The notes under the pieces: generated by a model
What the model saw: the letters and a program-made list of their open reading frames with translations, nothing else
Databases searched by the model: none
Told to the model about the DNA's origin: nothing
DNA from: an uncultured Bacteroidota bacterium
Lineage (GTDB): Bacteria; Bacteroidota; Bacteroidia; Bacteroidales; CAIWKO01
Direction: 5' to 3'
DNA length: 26,401 nt
Assembly: GCA_937934705.1 (NCBI GenBank)
Contig: CALGYY010000164.1
Span: 1-26,401 of the forward strand
Shown here: in pieces, positions 25,081 through 26,401 of the stretch
Numbering within the stretch: the stretch's first letter is position 1
How the letters are laid out: each line of letters opens with the position of its first letter
Program-made: the position numbers and the translations under genes

Positions 25081-26085
25081 TTGTCACAACCCAACTTTAT
25101 AGATTATGTAAAGATCTTCTGCCGCTCCGGAAAGGGCGGCGCAGGGTCTGCTCATCTGCACCGGGGGAAATACAACGCCAAAGGTGGTCCCGATGGTGGT
25201 GACGGCGGAAGGGGAGGTCATGTGATCCTGAAAGGGAATGCGCAACTTTGGACACTGCTTCACCTGAAATATACCCGTCATATTCATGCCGGTGACGGAG
25301 AAAACGGAAGCCGGCAACTCATGACAGGCGCCAGCGGAAAAGATGCCGTGATCGAGGTTCCTCTTGGAACTGTTGCCAGGGATCCGGAGAGTGGTGATCA
25401 GTTGACAGAAATTACCCGCGACGGAGAAACTGTGGTCCTGTTTCAGGGAGGAAGAGGCGGACTGGGTAACGATCATTTCAAATCAGCTACACATCAGACA
25501 CCCCGTTACGCGCAACCGGGTGAGCCCGGCATTGAAAACTGGTGCATTCTTGAACTCAAGATACTGGCTGACGTCGGTCTGGTCGGTTTCCCCAATGCCG
25601 GAAAATCAACCCTGCTGTCGGTCATTTCCGCTGCCAAACCGGAAATTGCAGATTATCCTTTCACCACACTTACACCCAACCTGGGTGTGGTACGCTACCG
25701 CGATGAACGTTCATTCGTGGTGGCTGATATCCCGGGAATTATTGAAGGTGCCGCGGAAGGGAAGGGGCTCGGACTGCGTTTTCTGAGGCATATCGAAAGA
25801 AATCCTGTGCTCCTGTTCATGGTGCCCGTTGATACAAAAGATATCAGCGCAGAATATGATATTCTACTGAAGGAACTGGCAGCCTATAATCCGGAATTGC
25901 TTGATAAATCAAGGGTTCTGGCCATCACAAAATCAGATCTTGCCGACAGTGAACTGATACGGGAAATGAAAAAGGACCTGCCCTCGATTCCTCATGTTTT
26001 TATTTCTTCAGTGAGTGAGCAGGGCCTCACCGAACTGAAAGACCTGCTCTGGACGGCTCTGCAAAAAACTCCGGGGGAAATCTGA
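25081..26085 (+). CDS. obgE: GTPase Obg/CgtA
   Basis: This is a conserved GTPase that binds the 50S ribosomal subunit and acts in ribosome maturation and the stringent response. I start it at the TTG at 25081 because the sequence from there (SQPNFIDYVKIFCRSGKGG) aligns with the normal Obg N-terminus. The only upstream ATG (25054) lies inside adk and adds nine unrelated residues. This gives 334 aa. The glycine-rich Obg fold (about 1-160; GGPDGGDGGRGGH) is followed by the G domain: G1 GFPNAGKST (169-177), G2 around Thr195, G3 DIPG (216-219), G4 TKSD (283-286, in place of the usual NKxD) and G5 SSV. There is no C-terminal OCT extension. It is tightly coupled to adk (2-bp gap) and to the phosphatase gene (4-bp gap). 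Confidence 0.96.
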   Translation: MSQPNFIDYVKIFCRSGKGGAGSAHLHRGKYNAKGGPDGGDGGRGGHVILKGNAQLWTLLHLKYTRHIHAGDGENGSRQLMTGASGKDAVIEVPLGTVARDPESGDQLTEITRDGETVVLFQGGRGGLGNDHFKSATHQTPRYAQPGEPGIENWCILELKILADVGLVGFPNAGKSTLLSVISAAKPEIADYPFTTLTPNLGVVRYRDERSFVVADIPGIIEGAAEGKGLGLRFLRHIERNPVLLFMVPVDTKDISAEYDILLKELAAYNPELLDKSRVLAITKSDLADSELIREMKKDLPSIPHVFISSVSEQGLTELKDLLWTALQKTPGEI

Positions 26086-26089
26086 TTCT

Positions 26090-26401
26090 ATGATCGAACA
26101 ACTGATCGCCTGGGATATGGACCTGATGCTGTGGCTGAATTCATGCCATAATCAGGCGTGGGATGAAATCATGTGGTACGCAAGCAAGCCACTGATATGG
26201 ATTCCGGCTTATCTCTATGTGCTGTATCTCTGCATTGCCTATTACCGGAAGCAGACCTGGTATATCATACTTTTTACAGCAGTACTTATTCTTGCAACAG
26301 ATACCATTTCTGTGCATCTCTTCAAAAATACCATCATGAGACTGAGGCCATCCCACGAACCTCTGCTCGAAGGTATGCTGCACCATGTGAGGGACTACAA
26401 A
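26090..26401 (+). CDS. PAP2-family membrane phosphatase, 5' part only
   Basis: The first 104 residues of a PAP2 superfamily lipid phosphatase or undecaprenyl-pyrophosphatase-like membrane protein are present; the gene runs off the window end. It begins MIEQLIAWDMDLMLWLNSCH, a common opening for Bacteroidetes members. Hydrophobic helices lie at about 35-51 and 56-78. The first catalytic motif KxxxxxxRP is complete: K79, R85 and P86 in KNTIMRLRPSHEPLL. The second and third motifs (PSGH-like and the later histidine) lie beyond the window. It starts four bases after obgE, so it belongs to the same operon. The substrate cannot be told from this part. Confidence 0.88.
   Translation, partial: MIEQLIAWDMDLMLWLNSCHNQAWDEIMWYASKPLIWIPAYLYVLYLCIAYYRKQTWYIILFTAVLILATDTISVHLFKNTIMRLRPSHEPLLEGMLHHVRDYK

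Overview
The window looks like chromosomal DNA from a member of the Bacteroidota (Bacteroidetes), probably uncultured. Three genes end in a type IX secretion system (T9SS) C-terminal sorting module. Several promoters carry the phylum's -7 element (TAnnTTTG). There is also a PorV/PorQ-like outer-membrane protein, a TPR/AraC membrane regulator and a Bacteroidetes-style gene order hpt-adk-obgE. I see no rRNA, tRNA, CRISPR array, insertion sequence or phage gene.

Layout. Positions 27-3266 hold two minus-strand genes: sucC (TCA cycle) and a POT-family peptide transporter, with a strong terminator between them. Positions 3428-6374 are a two-gene minus-strand operon of envelope proteins: a PorV/PorQ-like barrel protein, then a helix-hairpin-helix/outer-membrane protein. 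Positions 6550-8213 are a plus-strand pair: a small membrane protein, and a sigma-54 response regulator that lacks a DNA-binding domain. Positions 8221-9672 encode a LamG-type T9SS cargo protein. Positions 9759-13085 encode a large CHASE4-HAMP-PAS hybrid histidine kinase with two receiver domains and an HPt domain. Positions 13556-22208 form a surface-protein block: two large T9SS adhesin-like proteins and a TPR-transmembrane-AraC regulator, all on the minus strand. From 22467 the window returns to ordinary genes: a SPOR-domain protein, purE, and the plus-strand operon hpt-adk-obgE-PAP2 phosphatase, the last cut off by the window end.

The most interesting signal is regulatory. The promoters of the two large adhesin genes each carry the 19-base element TTGTYYTGATACNNGTATC. 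In both, it lies exactly 38 bp upstream of an identical -7 element, TATTTTTG. Outside these blocks the upstream regions differ. A weaker copy of the core (AATACAGGTATT) lies upstream of the AraC-type regulator encoded next to them. This suggests a small local regulon in which a membrane-anchored TPR/AraC protein controls secreted surface proteins. The element and its spacing are read from the sequence; naming the AraC protein as its binder is inference.

Other points worth a look are the sigma-54 activator that ends right after its AAA+ domain, a cysteine-bearing PAS domain in the hybrid kinase, a degenerate tandem repeat of about 92 bp in the 470-bp gap at 13086-13555, a peptide transporter whose first conserved glutamate is Asn, and a TTG start for obgE.
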